Of a stretch of DNA of 64,000 bases, positions 48,814 to 60,056 are shown piece by piece. Each line of letters begins with the position of its first letter. Position 1 is the stretch's first letter. The translations under genes and the position numbers were made by a program. The notes under the pieces are model-generated. The model saw nothing but the letters and a program-made list of their open reading frames with translations. It did no database searches and was not told the DNA's origin. This DNA is from Ichthyophthirius multifiliis (lineage: Eukaryota > Ciliophora > Oligohymenophorea > Hymenostomatida): positions 1 through 64,000 of the forward strand of contig NW_004085952.1 of the NCBI RefSeq assembly GCF_000220395.1, read 5' to 3'.

Positions 48814-51800
48814 ATGGCATGTTGTATGTAATCAAAAATTGATGGTGATACTCTTATAGATGATTTGAATTAATCAATTGAATAAGAAAGAAGTAAAATC
48901 CTATCTTATTTTTAAGAAGCATAATTAAATTAAAAATACAATTTAATGAGAGGAGGTTGTGTATTAAAAACTAAAATAGGCCCTATTTAATTTGGAATGC
49001 CCCCTGAGACAGTTAAAGATTCAATAAATTTAAACTAAGAAGTGCCTACATATTATATTTATCCTTCAACAAGATTTGATACAAAAAATGGAGTAAATTT
49101 AGCTGAATTTGAATTTCCTGCTTATTTTAATTTTTTTGTAAAAAGAAGAAAAGTTAATCTTATATGCACTTTAGAAGCAGAAAAAGTAACACGTACAATT
49201 TTTTAAGAAACATTATTAGGACCATTGTCATTTGAAGTAATTTATAAATACATAAATAGCTTATATTAATAGAAATTAAAATATTTAACATATAAGATTT
49301 TTTTAATATATTTTCATTTACATATAAGATTATTTTAATATTAGTTTATTTATCAAAATTATAAAATTATTATATCTGAAAATAAATAGATTATTAGATA
49401 TAAAAATAATTCAAAATAAAATATTTTAATTCATTATTAAATTTTTATAGAATATAGCTGAAGAATATTATTATACATATCCATAAGATGGAATACCTGA
49501 TTTTTATAAAGAGTTAAAAGTTTTCGCTAAGGTAAATACACTTAAATAATATATAATTATAACAAATAAACAAAAAATTAAAAATAAGAATCCTATGAAT
49601 CCTTAAGAAGCACTTACTATTGATACATTAATAGACTTTATAATTTTTGATGAAAAAGGAATAGCAAAAATTTAATAAGGAGAAGACAAAATTGAAATTC
49701 ACAAATAAAATGGCTATTTTATGATTTACCAAAATGGAGTATAATTAGAATAAATCCTTGACTAAGTTATTCTCCCAGAAAACTCTAGAATTAAATAAAT
49801 TAAAGGAACATAATCATTAATTCCTGATATATAAGACTAATCTTCTGATCATACTAATATGCCTTACAGCTAGCATACAAGCTCATTTAATCACGATAGG
49901 ATTTCATTGGGTAGTCCTTCAAATATAAATAATATTACAGTATGGAATGATACACATTGTTAATTATAAGGCATTTCTGATATACAAACTGTAGGGATGG
50001 ATTAAAATATAAGTATTGTCCCACCAGATTTTGGAATAACAGTATTGGGATCTTCCCATGGTTTCGATGCTAAAGGGAACACTACTGGATTTATAATCTG
50101 GGTTTATAGGAAAGGTATTATGATAGACCCTCCACCTTTTTCATCTTAATATTTAAAGAAAATGGGAATCCCAAGTGTTTCGATTTGTACTATTATACTT
50201 ACCCACTGTCATGCTGATCATGATGCTGGAACTTTTAACAAAATTTTAGGTAAGTTTTTATTTTTATTATAATATAATATTAAATATAAAATTTTAGATT
50301 AAAGTAGAATAGAATTAATCACTACTAGATCTATAATGAATAGCTTTATGAGAAAATATACGGCTTTAAGTGGAATGGGAATGGAAGAACTTAAAGATTT
50401 ATTCTTCTTCAGACCTGTGACTTTAGGGACATTTCTAAATATACATGGTTGTTAATTTAAGTTCTTTTATGCTTTCCATACTATTCCTTGTATTAGATTT
50501 GATTGTTATTTGATGGGAAGATCAATATATTATTCCGCTGATACATTTTATAATCCTGAAAAACTCAAAGAATATTACGATTAAGGTATATTTGGTAAAA
50601 CACGGTATGAATAATTAGCGAATTTAAAATTTACGAGTGATATAATTCTGCATGAAGCCGGAGTACCCCCAATTCATACTCCTTAGACTATTTTAGCTGC
50701 ACTTCCTAGTCATATTAAAAATAAAATGATGCTAATTCATATTGCGGAGAAGGATTTATTAAAAAATAATGGATTAAAAATTGCTAAAACGGGGATTGAA
50801 AACACTATTATTTTATATCCTTCAGAATCTAATAATAATATTAATATGCTTAGAAGATTAGAGTTAATATCTTCTATTGATATTTTAGAAAATTTAACTA
50901 GTAGAAATATTAAATGGTTACTAGATTCGTTATTAGAAGAGAAATATAAACCTTAATAAATTGTTTTTAAGGAAAATACTATTGGAAATAAATTTTATAT
51001 TATTGAAAATGGAGTTGCTAGAGTTTACTCTAATAATAAAAATAATTAGTATTTTGTTAAAAAAAATACATATTAATTTAAATAATATATAAACTTAATA
51101 AATTATAAAGATTTGAAAGATTTTATTAAACAGGAGAATATTTTGGCGAAACTGCTTTAATTTGTGATGGTGGGAAACGAATTGCAAAGTAAAAATAATT
51201 AATTTATAAATTAATAAAATTAAAGCAATTTTATTTAGTGTTTAAGCTGTGACATAATTAACATTACTTACTCTTGAAAAACATGACTTTAAATTTATTT
51301 TTGGTGATTGTCGTGGAGGAGATGGTCCTGTAATTAAAAAATTTATGAACTTAACACATGCGAGATAATCAAATGCATTATATACAATGTATAGGTAGAA
51401 ATACAATTTTTTAATTTATTTTATTAAAAAAATAATTTAATTTAAAAAAAGAAATTCGGTTTTTAATGAAATGGCTTAATCTCAAAAAACTTAACTTGAA
51501 ATGATTATGAATGAGGAAAATGTTAAAAAAGGATAAATAATGTGGAAAGTAGGAGAACAAGCAAATTTTGCATTCGTCATTAAAGAAGGAAATTTCTAAT
51601 TTATTGATTGTCCGGAAGAATAATTAGATTATCTTGAAAAAGGAACTTTTGTAGGTGAAACAAAAGCTATTACGAATGGATTAAGTTTAACCACTTCAAT
51701 TTAATCAAATAAAAATGGAAAAATATTCAAAATTTATAAAGATGATTTGATTCAATTTTTAAATAAAAATCCTGGACTTTAGTTAATTTTTTAGAGTTAA

Positions 51801-51815
51801 AAATATATTGAATGA
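48814..51815 (+). CDS. Metallo-beta-lactamase-fold protein with two cNMP-binding domains
   Basis: ATG at 48814, TGA at 51813-51815, about 820-870 residues with introns (about 49240-49451, 50250-50298 and several near 51060-51450). The N-terminal 300 residues are not recognised; they start MACCMQSKIDGDTLIDDLN (a possible acylation site, Met-Ala-Cys-Cys). The middle is a metallo-beta-lactamase fold: FTILGSSHGFDAKGNTTGF, then the metal-binding motif ILTHCHADHDAGTF (H-x-H-x-D-H), CYLMGRSIYYSADTF and DIILHEAG with the later His of the family. Two cyclic-nucleotide-binding domains follow: IVFKENTIGNKFYIIENGVA with FGETALICDGGKRIA (the G-E-x-A phosphate-binding cassette), and KVGEQANFAFVIKEGNFQFI with GTFVGETKAITNG. 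The layout suggests a hydrolase controlled by cAMP or cGMP. The substrate is unknown. Similar fusions are, to my knowledge, found in ciliates and some bacteria. Confidence 0.8.
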
Positions 51816-52010
51816 TTTTTTTTTTTTTTTAAATGTAAAATTATAAAAAAAATATAAAAAACAGTTATAATAAATTATTTTTTATTTAAACAAAAAAATT
51901 CTGCTTTTAAATATTAAAAAAAAAATTAATAAATAATTATTAATTTATTAAACTTGATTAAAATATATATATATTATTTATATTAAAGAGAAAAAATACA
52001 TATTTATATT

Positions 52011-52228
52011 TCATTTCTTAATATAATTATTAAGTAAAGACTAAATTTAAGGATCTAAATAATTTTAAGCTCTTGTTTAATATTATTATTTAATTTATTC
52101 TAATTTATCTTAATTAAATATATCCGATTTATTTAAAGTACTTCTTCCATTTTTATAGCTATTATCATAGCAAATAGATTAACTTAAATATTTTTATTTT
52201 ATTTTTCCTTATAATTCCTATTATTGTA

Positions 52229-52282
<54 letters not shown>

Positions 52283-54809
52283 GCTATTATTATTATATTT
52301 CATTTTATTTTTCAATATAATATGACTATGAAACAGGTTTGTTTCCATATTTTTATTCAATTTAATAAACTAAAGTGTTATTCGAATTATTATTATTTAA
52401 TTTTAATTATTCTTGTTACTATTAACTTTTCAATAAATTATTACTTGTATCCATTGATTTTTTTAATAAATTATTACTAGCATCCATTGAATTTTTCAAT
52501 AAAATATTATTTGCATCTTAAGAGAGATATTTAGAAGCATAATCTATTGGTTTACTAAAATTACTTTAATTACTATTTTAATTATTTATATTATGTAAAT
52601 TCCCTGTACTATTTTATTATTATTAATTTTAATTATTTAAATTATTAAATTTGCCTGTATTATTATTTAAATTACTATAACTATATTATTATTATTATTT
52701 TGAATTTAAATTAACTAAATTTTCAGTAGTATTACTTTATTATTAATTATTATTATCTTTGTTAAGTAAATTTTCTGTATTATTTTTTTAATTCTAAATA
52801 AAGACCCGATTTTGTTAAGAATATAAGCTATTATAATTATTACTTTATTCTTAATCTTCATTTAAATTAATAGTTTGATTATTCTAAAAAACTTCACTTT
52901 TAGATAATTAATTTTTTTATCTATTAAGTTATTTCTATTTTATTTCTTCTATTTATTAAATAAGTTTTTAATCTAATTCTCTTTTTTTCACAAAATTCTA
53001 ATCTAATGCACCTAATTTGGCTTTTTAAATTTAATTAGACTAAAAATTCACATAATCATTAAAAATTTACAAAGAATTATTCACATTGTTATTATTATAT
53101 GGTGATTCCAATTTCTAAAATGGAATATGCCTTGGAGTTGGTGATTTATCTCTACCAGAAAAAGAAGCTTGATAATCATAAGGATCGTCTTCTTTATTTT
53201 AAGCTATTTATGGTCTTTTAGCAAACTAAGAAGTTTTTTATTATTATTGTAATAGTTGATGTTCTAAAGGCATTTTTTTATAATTATCATAATTATTATA
53301 ATCTACATTAGAAGATTATTTTCTTGGTCTAATAACACTAGAAGGGGAATTAAAGGACTTCGTAATAACTTCGTTATTTAATAATAGTCTTTTTTACGAT
53401 TCTAATATTTTAGGAAGGAATTCTACACTATTTATATCTATTTAACTTTCTTCTGATTAGTTTTTTTCTTTTTCTGTTTTAGTTTTTTCTATATTATTAT
53501 TTAAAGTTGATATTTAATTATTATTTTGTTAATAATTTAATGTATTTTAGAATAAAGTTTACATTGTATTCTTAAGTTGTTAAGCATTTTGTATATAATC
53601 TTAGTCTTTTTATTTATTTTATTATTATGTATTTTACTATTAATTTTAAGTTATTTTTTCTTTAATTATCTTTGTGAAGTTTTTTTAATCAATAATAGAT
53701 TTTTCTAAAAGTTGTTAATATTGTAAATTGTATTTCATTAAAATTTAATTTTTTTAACTTTCTTACTCATTTTAATACATTTCAAGCAAAACCTATTACT
53801 ATTCTTTCAATTTAGGCAAATTTTAATTTAAAATCATTCTTTATTCTTACTCATATTACCATTTTAAAGATTTTTCATGCTAATATCCTTATTATTCTGT
53901 TTAATTTAATTCTTATTAACGGTCAGTTTATAATTTTTGGGAAATCTCTTCAAAAAGTAAAAAATTATTTTGCTAAATTTAAAATAAGTCGGAATTTTCT
54001 TAAATTAGGTCAGTGTTTTGTTAATAAATTGCGGCATAAACTTTTTATAGATTTTCAAGGTTTTGTAAGCTTTTTCTTTATTCTGTTCCTTAGCGGATTT
54101 ATTCAAGTTTTTGCCTGTTTTATAAATCCTTTTGTTTATTTTAGATATTGACTTTTATTAGTTCTTGTAAATCCTGGTTGGAATATTACTAATCATTAGG
54201 GTTTTAATTTTTTTTTGGGTTTCTTTTTCATTTAATTATTTTATTGATTCAAAAAGTTTAGCTTCGATTTGTAAAATTTTTTCTTTTGTTTATGAAATTT
54301 CATCGTCTAAAGCTTTTTCACCTTCATCAATTAAATCTAAGTCAATATTTAACGAAATATTATTTTAATCATTAATTTAAGTGTTAGCGTTAATGTTAGT
54401 GTTAGAATTAGAGTTAGTGTTAATGTTAGTGTTAGTGTTAGTGTTAGTGTTAATGTTAGAATTAGTGTTAGTGTTAGAGTTAGTGTTAGTGTTAGTGTTA
54501 GAGTTAGGGCTAGTGTTATAGTTAGTGTTAGTATTAGAGTTAATTTTAGCGTTAGTATTAGAATTAGTGTTAGTGTTATTGCTAGTATTAGTGTTGATTT
54601 TTGTTTATTTATTTTAATATTATAGTTACTACTAATTGTATTACAAATTTTAAATATCACTATTTTACTTTTTTTATTTAAAATAATTTTATTTTCTTAA
54701 CATTTCTTTGTAAGAGGATTTTTATTTCATTTTTTCAGCAGCTTATTATCTTATGTATAAGTTATAAAGAGACATATTATCTTCATTATTAAAATCATTT
54801 AATATAGCT

Positions 54810-54864
<55 letters not shown>

Positions 54865-56338
54865 CATTATTATCAATATAATAATTAAAATTTCCTAAAT
54901 CTCTACACTACTTTTCTTAAAAATCTTCTATAAAACCATTAATAAAATTATTCCAATTATCTTCACATTTCCATCCATTTATTTTTCTAGTTATTTCTAA
55001 ATTTTCACATATCATTACTGCATGCGGTAAATATCCTTTATTAATAAATTTATCTTTTTTATTATTAATTTAATTATAACTATAAACATTTTATTAGATG
55101 TTTTCAATTAACTTATTTTGTAATTCCAATTTTTCAAAAATATATTTCATAATCTCTTAGTTTTTATATTTTTATAAAATATAAATAATAGTTTTCAAAA
55201 CTAATTAATGCATAATATTGTGTTATTCATATTTGAAAAAAATTCTAATATTTTCTTCGATTATTTAGCTTTCTTATATTGAATTTAATACTATTGGGAA
55301 ATTTATTTTTATTGCAAAATTAATTATTTCGATTATTTTGAAACGTTTTTACCCTAAAATAGAGCCATCTTTTTTTAAATTCTAAACGAAATTTATCATA
55401 TTCTAAGTCAAATGCTAAATAAAAGGCATTTCTTGATATTAAGACAGCATTATTTAATAATATTCACTATTTTTTGAATATGCTTTATTAAAATTATCAC
55501 TACTTTATGAATAGTGCAGACATAAAGATTCTATAATATTTCCATATATGTGTATTTTTTAAGTATCTTCTGTAGATTAGAATTCAGAAAAATATTTTTT
55601 AATAAAATCTTCTTGTTAGATTATTTCAAGCATTTCCTTACCTTCAATCAAGCAGAAATATTTAATAATAATTTTACATATAATTTTAGATAAATTAAAG
55701 GATTTTTCAAGTGATATATTAAGAAAATTTTCAATCAAAGATTTTAAAATAGACAATTTTAAAGGGGAAAATTATTTTAATTCTTCTTGTATTTTTAAGT
55801 TAAATTTATTTACTTCAAAAACTAAAATTTATTCCGCAACTAAATATATTGATTAATTATAAGAATGATAAATCAATCCATTTATTACGTTTTGGTGTGA
55901 AAATACATATTAAAATATACTTTTTGGTTACAATTCTAATAAAATAAATAATAAATTCGCCCAATAACCTGATAATACTTCATTTATTTAAATATCAGAT
56001 TCTATATTTTCTACAAATTTAAATAATTATTATAAATAAATGCTATTATTTTCAAAAAAAAGATCATTAAGTACTTGTATTTTACAATTAAATAAATCAT
56101 GAGCTATTAATGGGTATTCGTAACCTCTGTCTATATCATCAGGGTTTGAAGATACTATTGTAATATATTCTATTAACTTAGAAAGTATAAATGATGAGTT
56201 TTTCTTGAAAAAATTGCATATAGAACTTTATTATAGTTTTAAAGAGTTTAATAATTCTTCTTAGTTATTTAATAATTGGATAAATTATTCAGTGATCGAT
56301 TAGTTTTATTTCAATAAAATATTATCTATTATATTCAT
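52011..56338 (-). CDS. SAPS/PP6 regulatory-subunit-like protein with long Gln/Asn-rich tail
   Basis: ATG at 56338, TGA at 52011-52013, about 1,440 residues, no intron needed. The N-terminal 550 residues are a SAPS domain: FILSKLIEYITIVSSNPDDI, YEYPLIAHDLFNCKIQVLND, NEVLSGYWANLLFILLELQP, and at its end GWKCEDNWNNFINGFIEDFQ. SAPS proteins are regulatory subunits of protein phosphatase 6. The rest is low complexity: an Asn run (54812-54862), an Asn-Thr repeat (54381-54595), a long Gln-rich coiled coil (KDLQNRQKLEQIRQGTEQRK and similar), short Ser/Pro motifs (SGRDKSPTPRHIPFQKLESP) and a polyglutamine tract near the end. The two halves share one frame through the Asn-Thr repeat, then break by one base in the T9 run at 54208-54216, where ten bases would keep the frame. 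Two separate genes cannot be fully excluded, but no TGA lies between the halves. Confidence 0.7.
52228..52302 (-). repeat. (TAA)n polyglutamine microsatellite
   Basis: A run of roughly 24 TAA/TAG/CAA codons on the minus strand, in frame near the C-terminus of the SAPS-like protein; encodes polyglutamine. Confidence 0.8.
54381..54595 (-). repeat. Degenerate AACACT hexanucleotide repeat encoding (Asn-Thr)n
   Basis: On the plus strand GTTAGT/GTTAGA/GTTAAT units repeat about 35 times. On the minus strand, in the frame of the SAPS-like gene, they read AAC ACT: alternating Asn and Thr, with Ser, Ile, Ala or Tyr where single bases vary. Another frame would give Leu-Thr, which is a shadow. One unit reads GTTAGG but there is no telomere-type tract. 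Confidence 0.85.
54812..54862 (-). repeat. (AAT)n polyasparagine microsatellite
   Basis: About 17 ATT triplets on the plus strand, read as AAT (Asn) in the SAPS-like gene just after the SAPS domain. Confidence 0.8.
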
Positions 56339-56779
56339 TTTTTTTTTTTTTTTGAAATACTAATGCGTATTTTTTTTAAAAAAATACTTATTGCTATTTT
56401 ATAAAAAATTTTAATATTTTTAATATCTAATTAATAATATGATATATTTTGTATATTTTCAAGTTTTTTAATATTAAATTTTAATATATTTTTTTATTAA
56501 CTTTTAAAAATTTATTTAGTTATTTTAATTTTTTTATAATTCTAGTTTAAAAATTTTGTTATTATAATTTATTATTTTTTTATAAACATCATTTTATAAT
56601 TTTTTTTTTTGATTTTTAAATTTTTAAGAAGATTTTTATTTTAACTAAAATAATATTTTTTATATATTAAAATTCTTTTTTATATTAATTTTTTTTAAAA
56701 AAAATTAATTTTTTTAAATATAATTTGTTTATTTAAAATTATTTAAAAAAAAAATAAACTATATTTTAAATAACTAAAA
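56339..56779. promoter_or_regulatory. Intergenic region between divergent genes
   Basis: About 440 nt of A/T-rich sequence with a T15 run at its left edge, between the divergent SAPS-like gene and the gene starting at 56780. No specific element seen. Confidence 0.5.
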
Positions 56780-57211
56780 ATGTCTTGTTATAGGTAAAAT
56801 AAAAAAATATTTATTACTATATAATTTTATAGACAGGTTTCAATTTATAATGATTAAAAATAATTTAGAAATGATAACGAAGAGTTATTATTTGCCAAAA
56901 GTTATAATTAAAAGTATATGGTAAAGGAAAAGAAAATTAATATTATTAATAATATTTGAGTCCACCTTAAAATTAAAAATACTAAAATAAAGATCACATT
57001 TCAACTCTTTAATAAAATATATAGTAATATAGAAATATACATAAAAATAATCCAAATTATGTAAATGCCAATCCTATTACACACGAAAGAGAACCGGTAG
57101 TATTAAATAGGCCTTAAATTAAAAGAAATAAAAATTATGATTATGCAAACATATTTTAATCTCCAGAATAAAAATTTAAATCTTCTACAAAGTATAAAAA
57201 TATTATTATAA

Positions 57212-57243
<32 letters not shown>

Positions 57244-57954
57244 TATATATATTTTTATATAATATATATCATAAATTTAATTTTATTTTTTTTAATAATT
57301 ATAATATATATAGATAAATTGTTATTCCACCATCACAATCAAATGATTTATTTTAAAAAAGACAACTTAAAGCTTCTTCTTCTTATGCTTAAAATATTGT
57401 AGAAAGAAATCCTATATTAAACAATAACTTTTAAGCTAAATAAAATTAAAGAATATGCCCTTCATCTGGTGGAGTATAATATATTTTTAATATTATTTTT
57501 TAAATATATATTTATTTTAAAAGGATTAAAAAGTATCAAATACATATTTAAAAATGCAAGAAACTAAATACTTACTTCCAGCAGATAGAAATTATTAATA
57601 AAATTCAAAAAATAAATTTTGTAATACAGGGTATATTGTATTTTTAATTATTTTATTTATATTTTTATACTAAAGGAATATATCAAAAGTTCCTTTTGTA
57701 CATACTGGAGCAAATTTTAAAGACATTCTTATAAACAATGAATATGCTTTTTCTAATAAAAATGACTATACTTTGAAATGTACTTAAGTGAATTAAAAAG
57801 ATAGATAAGTTAAGTTTGGTGAATTAAATTTTTAATAAGACCATAGAAAAAGAAGTTTAAAAATAAAAAATATTATAGTCAAATATATAATTTTATATTT
57901 ACAGGCAACGTTTTTTTAAAAGAAGAAAAGATAGCTTAATAACATAAAAATTGA
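56780..57954 (+). CDS. Unrecognised basic Gln/Asn-rich protein, multi-exon
   Basis: ATG at 56780 followed after five codons by an intron (56794-56832, GTAAAAT...TTATAG). The exons give QVSIYNDQKQFRNDNEELLF, NANPITHEREPVVLNRPQIK, IVIPPSQSNDLFQKRQLKAS, ETKYLLPADRNYQQ and VPFVHTGANFKDILINNEYA. There is no signal peptide, membrane segment or catalytic motif. The last conserved-looking block (VPFVHTGANFKD...EYAFSNKNDY) has the flavour of short microtubule-binding ciliary proteins, but this is only an impression. The frame needs one extra base near 56933-56936 (A4), at KEK/KNQYYQQYLSPP. Further introns end at about 57315, 57522 and 57676. The 3' end is approximate; TGA 57952-57954 is the likeliest. 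Confidence 0.5.
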
Positions 57955-58214
57955 AATAAAATTTAATATATATATATATAAATTTTGAGAAAATTTCTAT
58001 TTATATACTTGACTATTTTTGATTTTTAATTAATTAAGAAATAGTATATATAAATATTAAAATATATGTGTATGTATATATTAATTATATTAAAAAAAAT
58101 ATAAAAATTATTTCATTTGACATTAATATTACAAAAATTAAATAATAGATTTAATTTTTTTATTATTATATATAAATAAATTAAAAAAAGTGAATTTAAA
58201 AATAAGTATTCCAA

Positions 58215-59162
58215 ATGTTTATCAAGCCGAAAATAAGAAAAAATAAAAGAATATATTATTCTTTACCAAATATTGCTGATAAATCTCACAATAAGAATTA
58301 TATTTTTAGTGATATTTGTATTAAATAATAAAAATAAAAATTTTACAAAAAAAATAATTTAAATTGAGACTAATCTCTATTTAGAATTTTTAATTAAAAA
58401 AATAAAAAATAGTGTCCATTTTATTCAAGAATTATAAGATAAGAGTAAATATTGAAAAAAAATAATTATAAAATCCAATTTAATCAATAAAATAGTACTT
58501 TAAATCATATTTTAAATTAATATATTAAAAAAATTATTTAATTTTATGAAGAAGTATAAATTAAGCGATAAAAATAAAATACATATAAATGAAAAATATT
58601 AATTTTTGCAAAAATATTCCCTAGATATTTATATTAAGTTACCAAAATATATGTGAAATTTCAGAAAAAAAAAAACTAAATATAAAATAAAAGCAAAAAT
58701 TATTTGAAAACATATATAAATGATAATCTAATACAGAATAATTTTAATTTTAATTTTAAGAAAAACAAAAAAGAATTTGAAAAATAAATGCTTTAATAAT
58801 CTGAAAAATTGAAAAAATTAAAAATTATATAAATTAATTAAAATTAGAACTTTAAAAAGATATAAATTTAGAAGATTAAAAATTATTAATATAATAAATA
58901 AAAGTTAAAAAACTATTTAAATGATTAGAAGAAGAATAATAAAACATAATATATAGCATAATAAATAATAAGAAATATATATAATTCTATGTATAATATA
59001 TTGAAAATGAATATAGAAATGAAAATAAAACTTCTTCAATTGTATAATCATATAGGTTAGATAATAGTATTTAAAAAAATGCTTTAAATATATGTATAAT
59101 TTTAACAATAAATAAATTTAGAAAAATAAATAAAATTTATTACATAAATTATTTAGAAGTGA
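58215..59162 (+). CDS. Hypothetical Lys/Gln-rich coiled-coil protein
   Basis: An ATG at 58215 gives MFIKPKIRKNKRIYYSLPNI and a TGA at 59160-59162 closes a later open stretch reading NNFNFNFKKNKKEFEKQMLQ, SEKLKKLKII and NSMYNILKMNIEMKIKLLQL. Between them (58370-58700) the frame changes more than once, so introns or one-base errors must be present; I could not place them. The visible protein is basic, Gln/Asn/Lys-rich and predicted helical. No family or function is recognised. It could also be two genes or a decaying one. Confidence 0.4.
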
Positions 59163-59341
59163 AATTAAGAAAAATATTAAATAAAATAAGAAGATAAAAA
59201 TAAAAACATTCGATATATAAAATTCATATTATTTTAAAATTAAATTATTGATTTTTTTTTTTAATATTTATAATATCATATAAAAAAAAATAAAAAAAAT
59301 AAAAAAATAAAAAATAAAAAAAATTAATAATATAAAAATAA

Positions 59342-59401
59342 ATGATAGATAAAAGTGATTAAATTTTTTTAAAATCAAATTCCATTAATAATAATAAAAT
59401 A

Positions 59402-59442
<41 letters not shown>

Positions 59443-59962
59443 TAATAATAATAATCTAATAGAATTTTATTTGAAATAAGTAGTAATTTTTTTAGATATA
59501 GAGTTTTAAAATGAACCTAAGCTTTTTTAATTTAGCGAATAATTTACAAGTTAAAATACTTAAGTTATTGATGTAATTTAATATTCAATTAAAGCCTTTA
59601 ATGAAATTTTGATAGATAAAGATAAAAATGAACGTTTAAATCCCAATCCTTTATTGTGGAATCTTTTTTTGGCTAAAAAGAAAAATGGGAAACCAAAATA
59701 GGATTTTCCTGCTCTTGATAATGAATAAGTTTTATCAGAATTAGGAGAATATGATTTATTTTCTTTAAGTAGCAATTTTAGTAATAAAATATTAGATAAA
59801 GATATTTACAATATAATGGAAATTTAGGAAAATAGCGAATAAGTTTAAATATAATAAAAAGATTCTATATTGGATATATATTAAAATAATATGACAAAAA
59901 ATAATAATTAATATTAATCTGAAAACATAAAAGAAAAATAAAATTGCGGAATATGCTGTTGA
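59342..59962 (+). CDS. Unrecognised 206-residue protein with Asn run and Cys-rich C-terminus
   Basis: Single exon from ATG 59342 to TGA 59960-59962. After MIDKSDQIFLKSNSI comes an Asn tract encoded by (AAT)n (about 59396-59454). The body includes LIEFYLKQVVIFLDIEFQNE, NPNPLLWNLFLAKKKNGKPK, DFPALDNEQVLSELGEYDLF and LSSNFSNKILDKDIYNIMEI. The protein ends in NCGICC. The Cys pattern at the very end (C-x-x-C-C) suggests lipid attachment by prenylation or palmitoylation, and the conserved-looking PLLWNLFLAKKKNGKPK...FP block could be a small folded domain, but I recognise no family. Clean coding statistics and in-frame TAA/TAG codons support a real gene. Confidence 0.65.
59396..59454 (+). repeat. 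(AAT)n polyasparagine microsatellite
   Basis: About 19 AAT/AAC triplets in frame within the gene at 59342-59962. Confidence 0.8.
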
Positions 59963-60006
59963 AAAAAAATATTATTATTAATTTCAAAAAAAACAATACA
60001 TAATAA

Positions 60007-60056
<50 letters not shown>

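Noticed and set aside
54381-54595. Internal telomere or chromosome end
   Set aside because: The unit is GTTAGT-like, not the ciliate GGGGTT, and it is in frame within a gene with unique sequence on both sides.
54349-54660. Leu-Thr repeat protein
   Set aside because: It is the wrong frame of the AACACT repeat; the true frame encodes Asn-Thr and joins conserved SAPS sequence.
58917-59108. Tyr/Ile-rich minus-strand frame
   Set aside because: Antisense shadow of the hypothetical coiled-coil gene at 58215-59162.
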